Counted from the first letter of the stretch, positions 9,792 through 22,846 are shown. The stretch: 64,000 bases of DNA from Azolla caroliniana (GCA_043228905.1 JBHGNT010000001.1:372001-436000), one strand, 5' to 3'. Program-made: numbers and translations. Notes: generated by a model not told the origin, from the sequence alone.

Positions 9792-11770
9792 GCTAGGCTT
9801 TCATCACGACGATCGTGTTAATCTCTTCTAAGGTATTAGTCATCCTAATAACCGGCGGTATGGGATGATGGTGGTAGGTTGGCTATGTCTTGATTATAAC
9901 TCAAGGGATGGTCATGTGGAACGGGTTCTTCTATCCAATATATTTACATTATTTTACTTTATTGATTAGTATAGACTCTTAACATTGCCATTACCATATG
10001 ATACTTGCCAACCCAATTGAATGATTGGTTATTGACCACTTATTGTGCATACTTATAGAGAATGGCTTGTTAAAGAGATATACATGACAATGCAAATTTA
10101 GCAATGAACACAAATCTTAAGCAAAAAAAAATTCCTAAAAAATTGAGCAAAATATTTTGAAGATGAAATAATCTTTCTACCACAACAAAGAAATATAAAG
10201 TCCAATCACTCTCATACCACCTATGATTGAGTTTCTCCTCAAATGACAAAGGTATATATATAATGCATTACCATGCAGGAATTACATGAAAATTGAGCAT
10301 AGAATAACAATGTCTTCATTGGTCACACATCCATAAATAATGTCATGGCCCTTTCAACGAGATTAATTAGACATCCTTAACACAAGTTGCCATTGTTTTC
10401 TATAAGGTTGACATATTTGGACTATTTTTTTCCCAAGGAAGGTATGCCATTAGTATTAAGAAAACGCCCTAAGGCTATACATGAAATATGTACACAAATG
10501 TCATGATGGCCATGTTAAGCTTTTCGGTGTAGAGTAGAACAACTCCACATTATTAGAAATCCACCTATAAAATATATTCATTTGTCCATATGGTATGAAA
10601 CTCTAATCGTTGTAACTACTAACTCTACCCATAGTGTATTACCTTTTATGTTATCATAAGAACCTCTGAGGTTATGCACAGTCTTTATCCAAATCCCAAA
10701 ATTTATCTGGGTAGATATTTTTTGTCACGTTGTAACTTGTTTTCTATGGTGTTGAAACATTTACACTATTATTCCACATAGATAAATAAAAGACATAGTA
10801 TTGTTATCATGCAATGTTTAGCATGCACATTGCTCCATATGACAAAATTAGTGAACTATAATTTATTTCCATTTCATAAAATGTTGTTGCTATAAATGTT
10901 TGTCGTTTGGTGTTGAATGGGGGAGGGGTGTTTCCATGGAATGGTGATAAGGTAACTGAGAGGCTATAGCTAAGAAACAAAATGTTGGTGGGTGCTTTAA
11001 GGCAATAAGTTTTACTAGTGAATCATGAGAATATTTGTGCATTCTCAATTTAAAGCAAATATAAAATAACTTAGTTAAAAATAGTCATTTTACATAGATA
11101 TTATGAGAAAATATCTTATTCATAGTGGTACCATACCACATTCGATGATACATATATAGTCAACCACAACATATTTGATCTTGTTGAATTTCCATATGAT
11201 ATGGACGATATGTTTGTCTTTTTATTATCTAATAGTTACGAGATTCTGGATTGGAAGATAATACAAACATATATAATTATTTCCCTCTCAAACTAGATCT
11301 ACAACAAAAAGTTATATCACATTGTTACATTTAAATACAACATATGATAGTAATTAATATTTGAAGAAATTCTCAAAGCAAATAAACATATTCGCTTCAT
11401 ATATTTATGGTGATCACGAATAGCCATGTACACTACTTGAACATTAAAATTGATACAATGGACTCATTTAGAAAAGGGTTAAAAGAATGCCTGACACATT
11501 GCAATGTTCAATATAAGTTTATGTCCCACTTAATTGAGAACACTTAAGTATAGCACACAATAGTAATTAATACTTAGAAAAAATTCTCATTTGGAGTGAA
11601 TAAACGTGTTAGCCTCGTATATGGTGATACCCATGTACAATGCTTGACCATTGAAATTGATACAATGGACTCCTTTTGAATATGGTTAAAAGAATATCTT
11701 AACATGAGGATGTTCAACATAAGTTTACGCTCCACTTGCATTACTGAAGTATTATTCTCGTTCTATTTTC
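9792..11770. other. AT-rich intergenic sequence, no gene seen
   Basis: No ORF or domain that I trust. Around 10390-10560, read on the minus strand, there is a CTACTCTACACC motif followed by GCCTTAGGGCGTTTTCTT and an A-rich end, resembling the 3' end of a plant LINE; the motif recurs in the opposite orientation at 12861-12883. Short repeats of a gtatg/ccatgtaca-type phrase occur near 11420 and 11640. Everything else looks like old decayed sequence. Confidence 0.4.
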
Positions 11771-13160
11771 TTGTGGGGTGCAACATCATGGGGAGTTCTT
11801 CATGGAGATGTTATGAAGTATGAAAGTAGGCATGCTTCTCATGTCTTTCACTTTTCCCACGGACACCTCTATCTCACCTCATTTCCATCTTCTATTCCAC
11901 GGTTTAAAATTGAAAAACTGGTTATTTGGCGTACTATTACGTCATTAGCTCTTTGGATAATATGGAAAGCAAGATGTGATGTTGTTTTTAATGATGATCA
12001 CATACATCTCCGCACCATGCTTATTGAATTGTGGTTGTTATTTGTCCATACACTATGTGGTCAATATGATGATATGTAGAGTTCAATTGACGTTCTATGA
12101 CAACGTCAAGTGGACTTTAAGAAACGATGGCAAGGGCTTCACTTATTTTCAAATACAACTTCTAGTCTGAGGTGGAATTATGCCATACCTTCTTTTCTGT
12201 TGCATAGCTTGTAGTTTTTGCTCCACTTGTTTCTTATATGATATCATTTGTTTGATCAGATTTTGGTATTAGCCTTTGTATCACAATAGAGGTGAGATGA
12301 ATTGTCTCCCTCTGTTTTCTATATGTACATTTCTCAAGTAATCTACTAAGGTGTATCTTTCTTTAAACATAAAAACCCAAAAAGTTTATGCTCCACAAAT
12401 GATGGATCAAATTGGGTCTTAGATCCGGATCCACAAAACATGATTTCTTTTTGGAGGATTTGGATTATGGAAAGGAGACAAATATCTAGATTAACTTGGG
12501 ATCTTGGAGAACTGTATGAACAAGAGGAGGTTGTAGATGCTATTGCTATGAGACATGGTTTGATGCAAAAAAACATTGATACCTTTGATTTCACAAATAG
12601 AGACCGATGAACTTGAAATATGGCAATTGGTAAGCAATATCACAAATTGGTTTATTTGGAAGGTTCGATGTTTGAACGTATTTCAAGATGTGATTGAAAA
12701 CTTGTCTAAATCAATTTTGGGATTTGGACAGAGATTGCGCATAATCTCAAAGGTTTTTTAGATGACATAAAAGGTAATATGCAACAAGTGAAGATCAAAC
12801 GATCGAATTTTCATGCCTCCTAAGATAGAGGCATATTTTATAGATGGATTTTTTATAAGGTGGAGTGGTTCTACTCTACACCAAACTGTTTATTTAAGTT
12901 GACGGTTAGAATTTAGAAAAGGGGCTCATCACTGAAAGGTACATCTTGTATGTATACGAATTTAGTATCTATTTTTGGAAAAAAAAGAAAGGGAAAAAGA
13001 AAGTTGATGTCCCACTTAATTGAGAACATTATTTTTGCTTCGGAATCATTTGTCATGCTTGGTTTTTGGTCACGTAGTATATTGTTTCCTAATACACGTG
13101 GATCTCAGTTCGTTAGATTGATTGAGCATGAAAATCACAATCCATTTTGGTTTTTATAAG
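11771..13160 (+). pseudogene. Decayed non-LTR (LINE-like) coding remnants
   Basis: Several short plus-strand fragments share a Trp-rich signature: WRTITSLALWIIWKARCDVVF (11930-11990) and IWQLVSNITNWFIWKVRCLNVF (12615-12680). The IWK-x-RC-x-x-VF pattern is typical of the C-terminal region of plant LINE reverse transcriptases. Between them, 12430-12605 reads as coding-like sequence (ISFWRIWIMERRQISRLTW, YEQEEVVDAIAMRHGLMQ) in a single frame to a TGA. Stops and frame changes are frequent and no RT core is present. The assignment is tentative. Confidence 0.35.
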
Positions 13161-13387
13161 TTCTTCTTTGACTTTTTTGGTATTAACAGACAATGGCTTA
13201 ATTATCGTATCCAAAATACACTTTTGTTTGATGGGTAGAGTGGAGCCATTCAACATGCAATGTTCGTTGATATGGCAATTCTTGAGAAAAAATGGATCAT
13301 TAACATCAGAAGTGGGTTAATAATAGAAATTTTGAAGGTTGATTTGACGTTAATTAATGATGATGTCACAGTAATCCGCGTATATGT

Positions 13388-13432
13388 GTTGGAACGGGGC
13401 GGGACCACCGAGGTCTTGAACGAGGGAGCCAG
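13388..13432 (-). repeat. Short Gypsy LTR U5 fragment
   Basis: About 45 bp opening TGTTGG and carrying GCGGGACCACCGAGGTCTTG (13399-13418), the same U5 motif as at 1921-1944 but here abutting, head to head, the forward LTR that starts at 13433. Confidence 0.45.
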
Positions 13433-14068
13433 TGTCGTGAAGATTTTCGGCAACGGTGTGAAAATCGTGTGGAACAAACAAAATCGAGTAAGTGTAATGT
13501 GCACTCAAACATTTGTAAATAAAATAAGACTAAAGCCTAGTAACCTTTGAGTCCATACAAAGGGGTGCAAGTAAGGCTTGAACCTTGCACCTCCAAGATA
13601 AGAGACGAATGAACTTACCACTAAAGCCACTACTAAGTGTTTTAGATTTTGTATATTTTCTTTTTGTATTCAATATTCCGTAGGAAGCAAACATATAGAA
13701 TCCGTGGGCACAAAACCATGGATACAGCCCATGGTTTTAGCCCGTGGGTTTAGCCCATGGTTTTTGCATGGAGAGACCTATAAAAGCCTATAGTTGGGCT
13801 TGTGTAAGGGGGGCAGGTGATGTAAGTAAAAAAAAGAAACTTTTAATCAAAGATCGAAGTTATCCTAATGGTGTTGTATCTTGTCTCATAAAACTAAATT
13901 CAAGGGTTCAATCTCTATCTCAATCTCTCTCTCTCTCTCTCTCTCTCTTCATCCATCTATCTATCTTCAATACTTTCTCGCTTACGCTGCTAAAAACATC
14001 GAATCCTTCCGGTCCAGGACCCCGGTGGTCCCGCTTCATTTCGCAAACACGCGAGGATTTCCTTGACA
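13433..14068 (+). repeat. Gypsy-type LTR, forward
   Basis: A 636-bp block from TGTCGTGAAGATTTTCGG to CCTTGACA, with TATA box CTATAAAAGCC near 13780, a CT-rich leader (13925-13948) and the U5 GC motif at 14011-14033. Its start matches the right end of the reversed LTR at 23456-24630. An antisense tRNA-like module lies at 13575-13629. No matching target duplication was seen. The right flank is the truncated end of the Copia-B LTR. Confidence 0.7.
13575..13629 (-). repeat. tRNA-like module (A and B boxes) inside the LTR
   Basis: On the minus strand TGGCTTTAGTGG (A-box-like, 13618-13629) is followed at tRNA-like spacing by GGTTCAAGCC (B-box-like, within 13575-13585). The acceptor arms do not pair, so this is not a tRNA gene. 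The same module occurs at 23945-23998. Confidence 0.55.
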
Positions 14069-14407
14069 CCGGTAAGTGAGAGAGAGAGAGAGAGAGAGAG
14101 AACTCAAGATTACAGAGAAAACAGAAAATTGTATTACAAGGAAAACAAAAAACACAAATGACCAACGTTACAAAGACTCTCTCTAGACACGAAGGAGAAT
14201 GTGCTTATGTAATCACCTTCTCTCTAGATTTTCTTACTAGAGACGCCTCTTGGGAAAGAGGTCAAGTCTTAACTACTTAAAGAATACGTGCCATAGAACA
14301 TTAACTTCTATGACACACTAGTTACTATACAAGGAGGTGGGATGGTCACACACTTGAGTATCCTAGAGTGGTTCCCACACACGGGAAGTTGACTTTGATT
14401 CTCAACA
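14069..14407 (-). repeat. 3' LTR of Copia B
   Basis: Minus-strand start TGTTGAGAATC at 14407. It shares long blocks with 56784-57939 (the CCTCTTGGGAAAGAGGTCA hairpin-like block, the GACACACTAGTTACTATACA block, GAGTATCC-AGAGTG). The far end, expected to read CCGATTCTTTACA, is missing, replaced at 14069 by a GA repeat next to the Gypsy LTR. Confidence 0.75.
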
Positions 14408-14606
14408 CGTCCCTACAAACACAACTTTCGGTCATCGGATGGTTGGTTCAAATTGGTCTTCGGGTCGGTTTTGAATTGACTATGGTTCACTTCTACTGCT
14501 CCTCGCTCCCCCTCAAGCTCGACTGGTTGACAGTCGAAAGACCCAAGTCTGTCATGAACTGCCGCAAATTGTCGACTCCGAGTGCCTTCGTGAAGATGTT
14601 GGTTGT

Positions 14607-15058
14607 CTATAGGGTTGTACTTATGTGTTGTAGGTGGATATCTTCTGCGATGACACGTTCTTGGATGAAATGGTAGTGCACCTCAATGTGCTTAGTCTGA
14701 GCGTGGAAGACAGGGTTCCGAGCGAGGTAAATATTACTTAGGTTGTCGTAGTAGAGGAGAATCAGATCCTTGATGGAAACATCCAGATCCATCAAGATTC
14801 TCTTGAGCCAAACATTTCACATGCGGCGACGACCGCGCCCCTGTATTCGGCTTCGGTGCTCGACAGTGCGATTGGCGGTTGCTTTTTGCTACTCCAGGTG
14901 ATGGTTCCGTTGCCAAGGGAGAAGATGAACCATGAGGTTGATTGTCTGTCGGCTTTGTAGCCTGCCCAATCGGCATTTGTGTGCCCTTCGAGTCGTATTG
15001 GTGTGGCCGATTTGTAGAGAATGCCGAAATCCATGGTTCCACTCACATACCTTAGCAC
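14607..15058 (-). pseudogene. Copia B RNase H
   Basis: Two minus frames together give a Copia RNase H: a LRYVSGTMDFGILY entry, NADWAGYKADRQSTS, WSSKKQPPIALSSTEAEYRG with the conserved Glu, and a C-terminal HIEVHYHFIQERV segment. The frame is broken near 14790. The usual ADWAG Asp is present, but stops make it inactive. Confidence 0.75.
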
Positions 15059-15265
15059 TTGCTTAACATAGTCGAGATGGATGTCTCATGGAGTTTGCAT
15101 AAACTGGCTAAGGAGACCGACCGAGTAACTCAGGTCGGGTCGGGTGATTGTGAGGTAGATGAGGCTTTCGACTAGTTGTTGATAGAGAGTCGGCTCACAC
15201 TCTCTTGTGCCTGAAACGGTATCTAGCTTTAGATTTTGATCGAAAGGGGTAGTCATGGGCTTACA

Positions 15266-15823
15266 CTATGTCATCCCAAACTTGTAGAGAAGATTGAGGA
15301 TATAGTGCCTTTGAGAAAGCATGATGTTGTCAGGACTCCGAATTACTTCTATTCCTAGAAAGTAATGAAGCTCCTTCATATGTTTCATTTCAAATCGACT
15401 AGAGAGGAGGTTCTTGATGTGCTCAATATCTGCTAAATGCTCTCCTCCTATGACCAAGTCATCCACATAAATGATGATATATATTTGTCCTCTGGAGTCG
15501 CTCCGGATGAACAGAGAGAAGTTGGAGTTGGACATGTTGAAGCTGATTTGATGAAGATATTGCGTTATCTTCGAATGCCATGCTCTCGGTGCCTGCTTGA
15601 GACTGTAGACAGGCTTTTTGAGTGGAAAAATAGCAGTTGGATGCGTAGTCAACCCGAATCCGGACGGTTGTGTCATGTACACCTCCTCTTCTAGCTTGCC
15701 TTGGAGGAAGGCGTTCTTCACATCCATTTGGTGGAGGTGCCACCCTTTTGTTGCTGTAAACGCGACCACGGTTCGAATTGTAGTCATATTTGCCACCGAG
15801 GCAAAGGTCTCTTCGTAATCCAC
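15266..15823 (-). pseudogene. Copia B reverse transcriptase
   Basis: A 185-codon stretch with MDYEETFASVANMTTIRT, HQMDVKNAFLQGKLEEEVYM, QAPRAWHSKI and the catalytic IIIYVDDLVIGG box, ending in HYILNLLYKFGMT before a stop at 15266. The polymerase core motifs are intact, but the flanking pol is full of stops, so this is a remnant. Sequence between 15059 and 15265 continues the RT connection domain with lesions. Confidence 0.8.
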
Positions 15824-16395
15824 ATTATGCGTCTATGCGTAGCCCTTTGCCACAAGCTGGGCCTTCTACTGATTGATAGTGTCGTTAGCATTGTGCTTCA
15901 CTCTGAAGATCCACCGACATCTAGTTGCCTTTTGGTGGTGTGTAGAAGGGACGAGATCCCATGTCTTGTTCTTGGAGAGTGCTTGCATTTCCTCATTCAT
16001 CGCGTCGACCCATCTAGGGTCGGAAAAGGTTTTTGGTTCTCAAATTGTCACCACCTTCATCATGCATGCATAATGATATGCCATGTAGTTGTTGTAGCTG
16101 AATCGGTTGACTACATTCTTTTCTTGGGTGGAGCGAGGTGGTGCTCCTCGTGTCCTCATGGGGGGACATCCAAGACACCATACTCATTGTCGTATGAGTG
16201 AGTCGATTCATTTCAATCTGAGTGTTCCTACTCAAGCATTTTGGCCTTACCTTTGGCATCCATCTTTGAACTTGGCTGTGACGTGCTTTTGTCGCTTGCA
16301 AGCTCTTATGGTCCACTCAACCTGGTTGAGATCGGACTTTCCTCTCATGTGAGCCTCGGTCAATCATCCTCCTCCGCATCTGTGTCGAACTCGGT

Positions 16396-17200
16396 TTAGA
16401 CTGCGTCGGATTGGGCTGATTCGACTATATACCAACATGTTGATTCGTCGAATACGACATCCCTACCCACTCGTACCTTTTTGGTTGAGGGGTTGAAGCA
16501 CTTATACCCCTTTTGTTCGAGCGAGTACCCCACGATGATGCATTTCTCCGACTTGGGATCTAGCTTTTGCCGCTTTTGGTCGGGGATGTGCACGTATGCA
16601 ATCGAGCGAATATCCTGACGTGGGATAGGTCCAGTTTTATACCATAGAACTTCTTTTGAGGGGTGAGATCGTGCACTCCAGAAGTTGTGCATTGATTCAT
16701 TAAATAGACGGTCGGATTCGCCGCTTTAGCCCAATATGATTTTGGAAGATGTTTCTCGTTCATCATTACCTTTGTTACCTCGAGTATGTGCCGGTTCTTG
16801 CATTCAGCTACTTCATTCTACCGAGGTTTGTGTCCGCAAGTAAACTCCCGTCGGATTCCTTCCTGTCGAAGGTATGTTGTGAAGGCATCTGAAGTACTCT
16901 TTGTTGTTGTATGATCGAAGGCATCGTACATGATGATTGGTTGCCTTTTCGACTTCATTCTTGAATTTCTGGAAGTGCGGGAACACTTTACTCTTCTGGT
17001 GCATGGGATAAATCCAAGTATGTCTGGAGAAGTCGTCGATGAACGTTACGTAGTACCAGCAACCACCAAATGTTGTCGTCTAGGCTAGTCCCCATACCTC
17101 TGAATGTATTACACTAAGGATCCTTTTGCTTAATATTGCACAGTTGAAGACAACCATAGATTGTTTCTCTCAAAGAGTGATTGTGTTACCCGAAAAGTGG
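16396..17200 (-). pseudogene. Copia B integrase
   Basis: From the right: VIHSEVWG (first acidic position; the consensus Asp is replaced by Glu), a TFIDDFSRHTWIYPM strand, QKFKNEVEKATNHHVRCLRSYNNKEY, where the second catalytic Asp is replaced by Tyr, then the C-terminal IAYVHIPDQKRQKLDPKSEK and VGYSLEQKGYKCFNP, ending in VVFDESTCWY. Stops interrupt the frame near 16690-16810. The altered catalytic positions and stops show it is dead. Confidence 0.75.
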
Positions 17201-17205
17201 GGAAG

Positions 17206-17680
17206 TGTCGGAGTCGGAAATGAAGAAGGTTCGGAGTCAGAGTCGGATTCAGATCGGTATAGAGGATCGATGAGTCAACATCTGGCCGAAGTAAATTAAA
17301 ATGGAAATTATAAGTTAGTTAAAGATTTTGTAGTTATTGCCATGTTTAACAATATATTTTCTTGATGAGGAAGTCCTTCCAGTTGCCTATAAAAGGAACC
17401 GAAGGCAGTGTAAAGAACTATCGTTTTATTTAGTAATATAAAGTTAGTTTAGGAAATCTCTGTGTACAAAACGCTCTGTCAATCTATTTCCTTTCTGTTA
17501 TAAATTATTATGTAAATAGCGATCTCGTCGCCTATTGAACATCGATAAGTTTACAACCCTTTTTAGTATCTATTCGTCTAAACCAAAATTCATTGATATC
17601 AACATTCGACCTATACTGTGTCGGCAATAGTTATTGTCGACCGAACAACAGATTGAAGAAGTAGAATTTATGAAAATCAT
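17206..17680 (+). repeat. LTR-like insertion in Copia B integrase
   Basis: About 475 bp starting TGTCGGAGTCGGA, with a CCTATAAAAGGAACC TATA box near 17389 and AT-rich leader. The block ggaag occurs on both sides (17201-17205 and 17681-17685) and removing the insertion rejoins Copia-B coding, which suggests a 5-bp target duplication. The right end does not read CA, so the border may be off by a few bases. Confidence 0.5.
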
Positions 17681-18153
17681 GGAAGAATGTGAAGTTAATA
17701 GAAGACTATGTGGTTGTGTGAATGCTACACTGAGGTGGGGATGCTCCTCTCCTTTGGGAACGGTTATCAGTGTTGTTTGCTGAATTGGCACGCTTCGCAC
17801 ACGCATGCAGTTTCCTTTTCGGTAAAAGTCGGGAGTCTGATGACGACTCCATTAGATTGCATTCCTTTGAGCTTTTGGAGGTTGATGTGGCCTATTCTCT
17901 TATGCCACAACTCTATGTCGATGTTGGCTATTTGGCCCTAGGTATACATTGCCGATTACATCTCGTGAGAGCCGAGGATGAACATCTGACCTTCTCTCCA
18001 ATTGCCAGCGATAAGACAGTTTTCTTTTTCGATGAAACATCCTCCATCATTGAAGCAGACTTGCATGCCTTGTTCGACTATTTGGCCAACTGAGACCAAG
18101 TTCTTTGTTATTGTCGGAACATGAAAAACGTTCTTGATGTAGGTTTGGCTGCC
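17681..18153 (-). pseudogene. Copia B GAG-pre-integrase region
   Basis: The minus frame 18171-17956 reads VGSQTYIKNVFHVPTITKN, LVSVGQIVEQGMQVCFNDGG and NWREGQMFILG, the conserved stretch between protease and integrase. Further left is a CEACQFSKQ-type zinc Cys pair in a shifted frame (about 17790). Copia C is inserted at its right end (18159). Confidence 0.65.
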
Positions 18154-18158
18154 AACTT

Positions 18159-18486
18159 TGTCGAATACCAATGTATAATGGACGTATTCACACTATCCTC
18201 TTAGAGAGCCCAAGTTCGGGCTATTTCTATAAATAACATAAAGGGCAGTCGCCCTAAGTGAGTCACTATATAAAGTGACTTTGTAACCTTTTGTAAAGGT
18301 TGGTTGTTCATTGTTGTAGTTGTTGCCCCTTTTAAGAATATAGATATATTCGTTGTGCCTCTCTCTCTCTCTCTCTCTCTCTCTGTACGTATATTGTTCT
18401 TGCCTCTCTCATACGCAGGTAATTCTTCCTCACAGATTCATACTGTGTGATCTCTTCCGCACTGACGGCCTTGTTCATTCCCTACA
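18159..18486 (+). repeat. 5' LTR of Copia C
   Basis: 328 bp, TGTCGAATAC...TTCCCTACA. It holds an inverted repeat AGTCACT-ATATAA-AGTGACT around the TATA box (about 18262-18281) and a CT repeat at 18359-18382. Confidence 0.92.
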
Positions 18487-18488
18487 TT

Positions 18489-18500
18489 TGGTATCAGAGC
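18489..18500 (+). other. Copia C primer binding site
   Basis: TGGTATCAGAGC two bases after the 5' LTR, complementary to the 3' end of initiator Met tRNA, the usual plant Copia primer. Confidence 0.88.
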
Positions 18501-19193
18501 TTGGATGTCCTTCATCCCGTTGCCGGCCGCCATTCGAATCTTTGGATCACAACATTCTGTTTTTTTCTGTTTTGTATTTGAAGAAACACAGAAGAGAGAA
18601 GAAGAAGAAGAATGAGGCTTGCATCTCATCGTGCTAGATCATCTTCGCTTGGAGTAAGCCAGCCGGCTATACTCTGTTCTTCGTGATCGTAACTGCTCGA
18701 GGTGAAATCCCCTTGTGCAACATTGACACGATCGTGCTCCACTCGGTTAAACGGCATCCGAACAGGTCACCGAACGTTGCTCGCCGCCCGTTGTAACCAC
18801 TCGGTGCAGATCGGTCTCAAGACAACAACCCCAATTCGTGCTTCATCCGGCTGATCGACATTCGGGAGGATCAATTGGATCCGTCTCTCTCGTCGCTGCA
18901 GTCACCCGAAGCAGAATCGGTCCAGACAATCGGTTTCAATAATCGGTATTTTGCATATATATTCGGAAGCGAACCGGGCTCACTCCGACTCGGCAACATT
19001 CGGGAAGACCAATCGGTTCTGTCCCTCAAGTTACCGGAGTCAACTCGAGCAAGTTCAACAATACATATATCCAAAACCGAACCGACTCGGGTTCAAATCC
19101 GACTAGAACGATATCGGGTGAGCCGACCGACTGCACTCCAACAAAGTTCGTAGTCAACTCCGAACCGAGCTTCGTCAACCGAAACCGAATCTG

Positions 19194-19604
19194 ATGGCAT
19201 CAACATCCGGCTCATCGAAAATGAGTCTAAGGAGGTTCGACGGTTCGAACTTCAATTTTTGGAAGGAGCAAATGCAGGACTATCTTATAGTCAAGGGTCA
19301 GGTCGATCCAGAAATATACAAGGCAAATGAGTGGCAGAAGCTGGACAGAATCGTCTGCGCCACGATTCGGATGCACCTGTAAGATTCGGTGTACTTCACA
19401 GTGCAATCGTGCACGACAACCTTCGAACTTTGGAAGAAGCTGTCGGAAACCTACGAAAAGAAGGTCGCGTCAACGAAGATGTATTTGATCCGGCGCCTCT
19501 ACAACTTGCGGATGAAAGACTGCGATTCGGTTCAGGCACACATTAACGAGTACGAAAGTTTGAGCTCCCAAATCTTGTCACAGAGGGAACCTCCTGCTTG
19601 CTAG
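19194..19604 (+). pseudogene. Copia C gag
   Basis: MASTSGSSKMSLRRFDGSNF, NFWKEQMQDYLIVKGQ and LWKKLSETYEKKVASTKM mark a UBN2-type Gag. A TAA at 19380-19382 cuts the frame after IRMHL, and coding resumes at once in the same frame (DSVYFTVQS). The C-terminal gag with the zinc knuckle is gone: after SSQILSQ the sequence runs within about 100 bases into the GAG-pre-integrase. Confidence 0.82.
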
Positions 19605-19689
19605 AGGATCAAAGGTACACTCATTGTACCCTTTGTATGTCACACTCAGAGAGGGTGACTTATTTCTGGTAGATATCCATGTGTCATCC

Positions 19690-22399
19690 TTATGGCATGG
19701 ACGACTTGGACACCTCAACAAGGCCGGCATCACGCACCTATCCAGAGCTGGATACATCCCGAAACTCTCCTTCTCGAACCATTAGTTTTGCGAGCAATGA
19801 CAGTACGGCAAACAGGTAGCCGCATCACACCCGACATCAGCACCAAGAGAGTCGAGCCCGCTCGATTTGGTCCACTCGGACGTCTGTGGCCCGATGCCAC
19901 ATCAGTCACTCGGTGGTGCCTCATACTTCGTCAGTTTCATTGACAACTCGACTCGGAAGGTGTGGGCTTACCCCATCAGAACCAAAGATCGGGTGTTCTC
20001 AATCTTCTCAGATTGGCTCGCAATGGTCGAAAACCAGACCGGTCGGAAACTGAAGTGTCTCCGAACCGACAATGGAGGTGAGTTCAAATCTGGTGAATTC
20101 GTCAAATTTTGTCGAGAACGCGGCATTAGACGTGAATATACGGCACCATATAGTCCGGAGCAGAACGGAATCGCAGAACGCATGAATCGGACGATTCAAG
20201 AACGCGCTATATCCATGCTCCAACACTCCGGACTGTCGGATGGCTTATGGGTAGAGGCTCTACTCACAGCAGTACATATAATCAATACGTCGCCAAGTAG
20301 ACCTCTAGGACTTAAGATACCTCAGGAAATATGGACCGGAAGAAAGCCGAATTATGATAAGCTGAGGATTTTCGGTTGCGAGGCATACGCCCTCATACCG
20401 AAAGACGAACGCCGAAAACTCGAACCGAGATCAAGGAAATGCGTTTTCCTCGGGTATGGACCCGACGGCGAGATCGGATACCGACTCTGGGACCCCGACC
20501 AGAGCCAAATCAACCGAAGTTCGGATGTCGTGTTCAACGAGTCAACTATGCACAAAACTGCCGAAAGGCCTATTGAAGTCCGAAGGGTAATATTTTCCAA
20601 AGTGCCAACCCTTCATGACGGCCCAACACACAACATGAGATCGGTTTCACAGGTAACCGACTTCTCTCGCACCGAATCCACAGATTCGGTACAGCCGAAT
20701 GGCTCGGCTTCCGACCATCTGACATCGACACCCAGTGCGACCAGTCCAGTCATACCTCGAAGATCCGAGAGACTGTCGCAACCTCTGGAGAGGTACTCTC
20801 CCGGAATTTTCTTCACCGACGCCGGCGAACCGACGTCCTACGAAGAAGCATCGGCAGCTACCGATTCAGCCACCTGGCATCTGGCAATGGAGTCGGAAAT
20901 GCACTCCATCCGCGCCAACAAGGCTTGGGATCTGGTCGACTTACCGAAGAATCGACGTTCTCTTCCTTGCAAGTGGGTCTATAGACTAAAGGAGACGTTC
21001 GACTCGACCACCCCAAAGTACAAGGCCAGATTAGTTGCGAAGGGATTTCGACAGGAATATGGCGTCGACTTCGACGAAATCTTTTCACCAGTGGTGAAAA
21101 TGACAACCCTTCGTTTCATGCTCGGTGTTGTGGCTGCCGACAATTTGGATTCAGCTAGATGTGAAAACGACATTCCTCCACGGTGATCTAAAGGAGGAAA
21201 TCTACATGGAGCAGCCGAAAGGCTTTGTGGCCACCGGTCAGGAACATCTAGTCTGCCGACTCAGGAAGAGTCTTTACGGCCTGAAACAGGCACCTCGACA
21301 GTGGTACAAGAAGTTCGACGATTGCATCCAGTCGGTCGGCTTCTCCAAGAGCGATGAGGACCACTGCCTCTTCACCAAAACAGCTCAAGACGGTTCTCCC
21401 GTCTTCCTCATCATCTACGTGGACGACATGCTACTCTCCGGTCGGCATACCGGAGAGATCACCGAACTCGTTCGGAAACTGCGATTGAAGTTTGCCATGA
21501 AGGACCTTGGTCCGGCAAGACACATACTCGGAATGAAGATTAGTCGGAATCGCGCCAAAAGACAGCTTTTTCTGTCTCAAACCGACTACATCGGACGTGT
21601 CTTGGAACGCTTCAACATGCAATCGACCAAGTCTGCTTCGACCCCGCTCCCCATTCATCTTCGGCTTTCTCAGCGAGACTGCCCGACATCCGGTCCGGAG
21701 GGGGAAGATATGAAGTCAGTACCGTATGCACCGGTAGTAGGCTCTCTGATGTACGCGATGGTCGCGACACGGCCTGATATTTCTCACGACGTAGGAGTCA
21801 TCAATAGATTTATGCACAATCTCGGTCGATCGCACTGGAACGCAGTCAAGCATGTGTTCAGATATTTAGTTGGCACAAAAGACCACGACATCCTTTTCGG
21901 TCCAAACTCAACTTTAGGCGTAGTCGGTTACACCGACTCGGACTTCGTCGACTGTGTAGACAGTCGCAAATCAACAACCGGATATTGCTTTAAATTCGGC
22001 AATGGAGCAATCTCGTGGAAGTCGAAACTCCAGGAGGGCACAACCACCTCAACGACCGAAGCAGAATATGTAGTTGCCTCCGACGCAGCGAAAGAAGCTT
22101 TATGGCTCGGTCGGCTGGCGCACACGTTTCGGCAAGTCGACTCCGACTCGGCTCTAGTTGTCTACAGCGACAGTCAGAGTGTCGTTGCTTTGTCGAAAAA
22201 TCCGGTTCATCACAACGCCTCCAAGCATATCGAAGTTCGATATCACTTTGTTCGAGACTGCGTCATTTTCGAGAAAATCGGTCTAGAGAAGATATCCACA
22301 ACCGATAATGTCGCAGATGGAATGACCAAGTGTCTTTCGGCAGACCGGTTCCGGTCTCTTCGGCAACAGATGGGTGTAACAACATATCAGTCCGGTTGA
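19690..22399 (+). pseudogene. Copia C pol (integrase-RT-RNase H)
   Basis: Starts in LWHGRLGHLN (zinc His pair), with TAG at 19783-19785 and TGA at 19798-19800 destroying the Cys pair. The integrase core is otherwise well kept: Asp in LVHSDVCGP, Asp in LRTDNGGEF, Glu in NGIAERMNRT. RT begins near KWVYRLKETFDS. A frameshift at about 21140-21165 moves to the frame that carries LDVKTTFLHGDLKEEIYM, QAPRQWYKKF, the IIYVDDMLLSG box, and RNase H with TSTTEAEYVVASDAAKEA and YSDSQSVVALS. The protease domain is absent. It ends at 22399. Confidence 0.88.
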
Positions 22400-22593
22400 A
22401 GCCGGACATAGTGTAGGACGGTTTCGAACAACAGACATCGGTTCACTGACGATCGGCTTCAGCCTTTCCGACCCGACCAATTCGGTCTTCTGTCTACGGA
22501 TCATGCCAATTCGAACAAAACCGACCTGTCCGAGAACCTATGCCTATACCTATATTTTTTAGATAACCCATGTATACGCCCATTACAGGGGAG

Positions 22594-22793
22594 TGTCGAA
22601 TACAAATGTATAATGGACATATTCACACTATCCTCTTAGAGAGCCCAAGTTCGGGCTATTTCTGTAAATAACATAAAGGGGCAGTCGCCCTAAGTGAGTC
22701 ACTATATAAAGTGACTTTGTAACCTTTTGTAAAGGTTGGTTGTTCATTGTTGTAATTGTTGCCCCTTTTAAGAATATAGATATATTCATTGTG

Positions 22794-22846
<53 letters not shown>
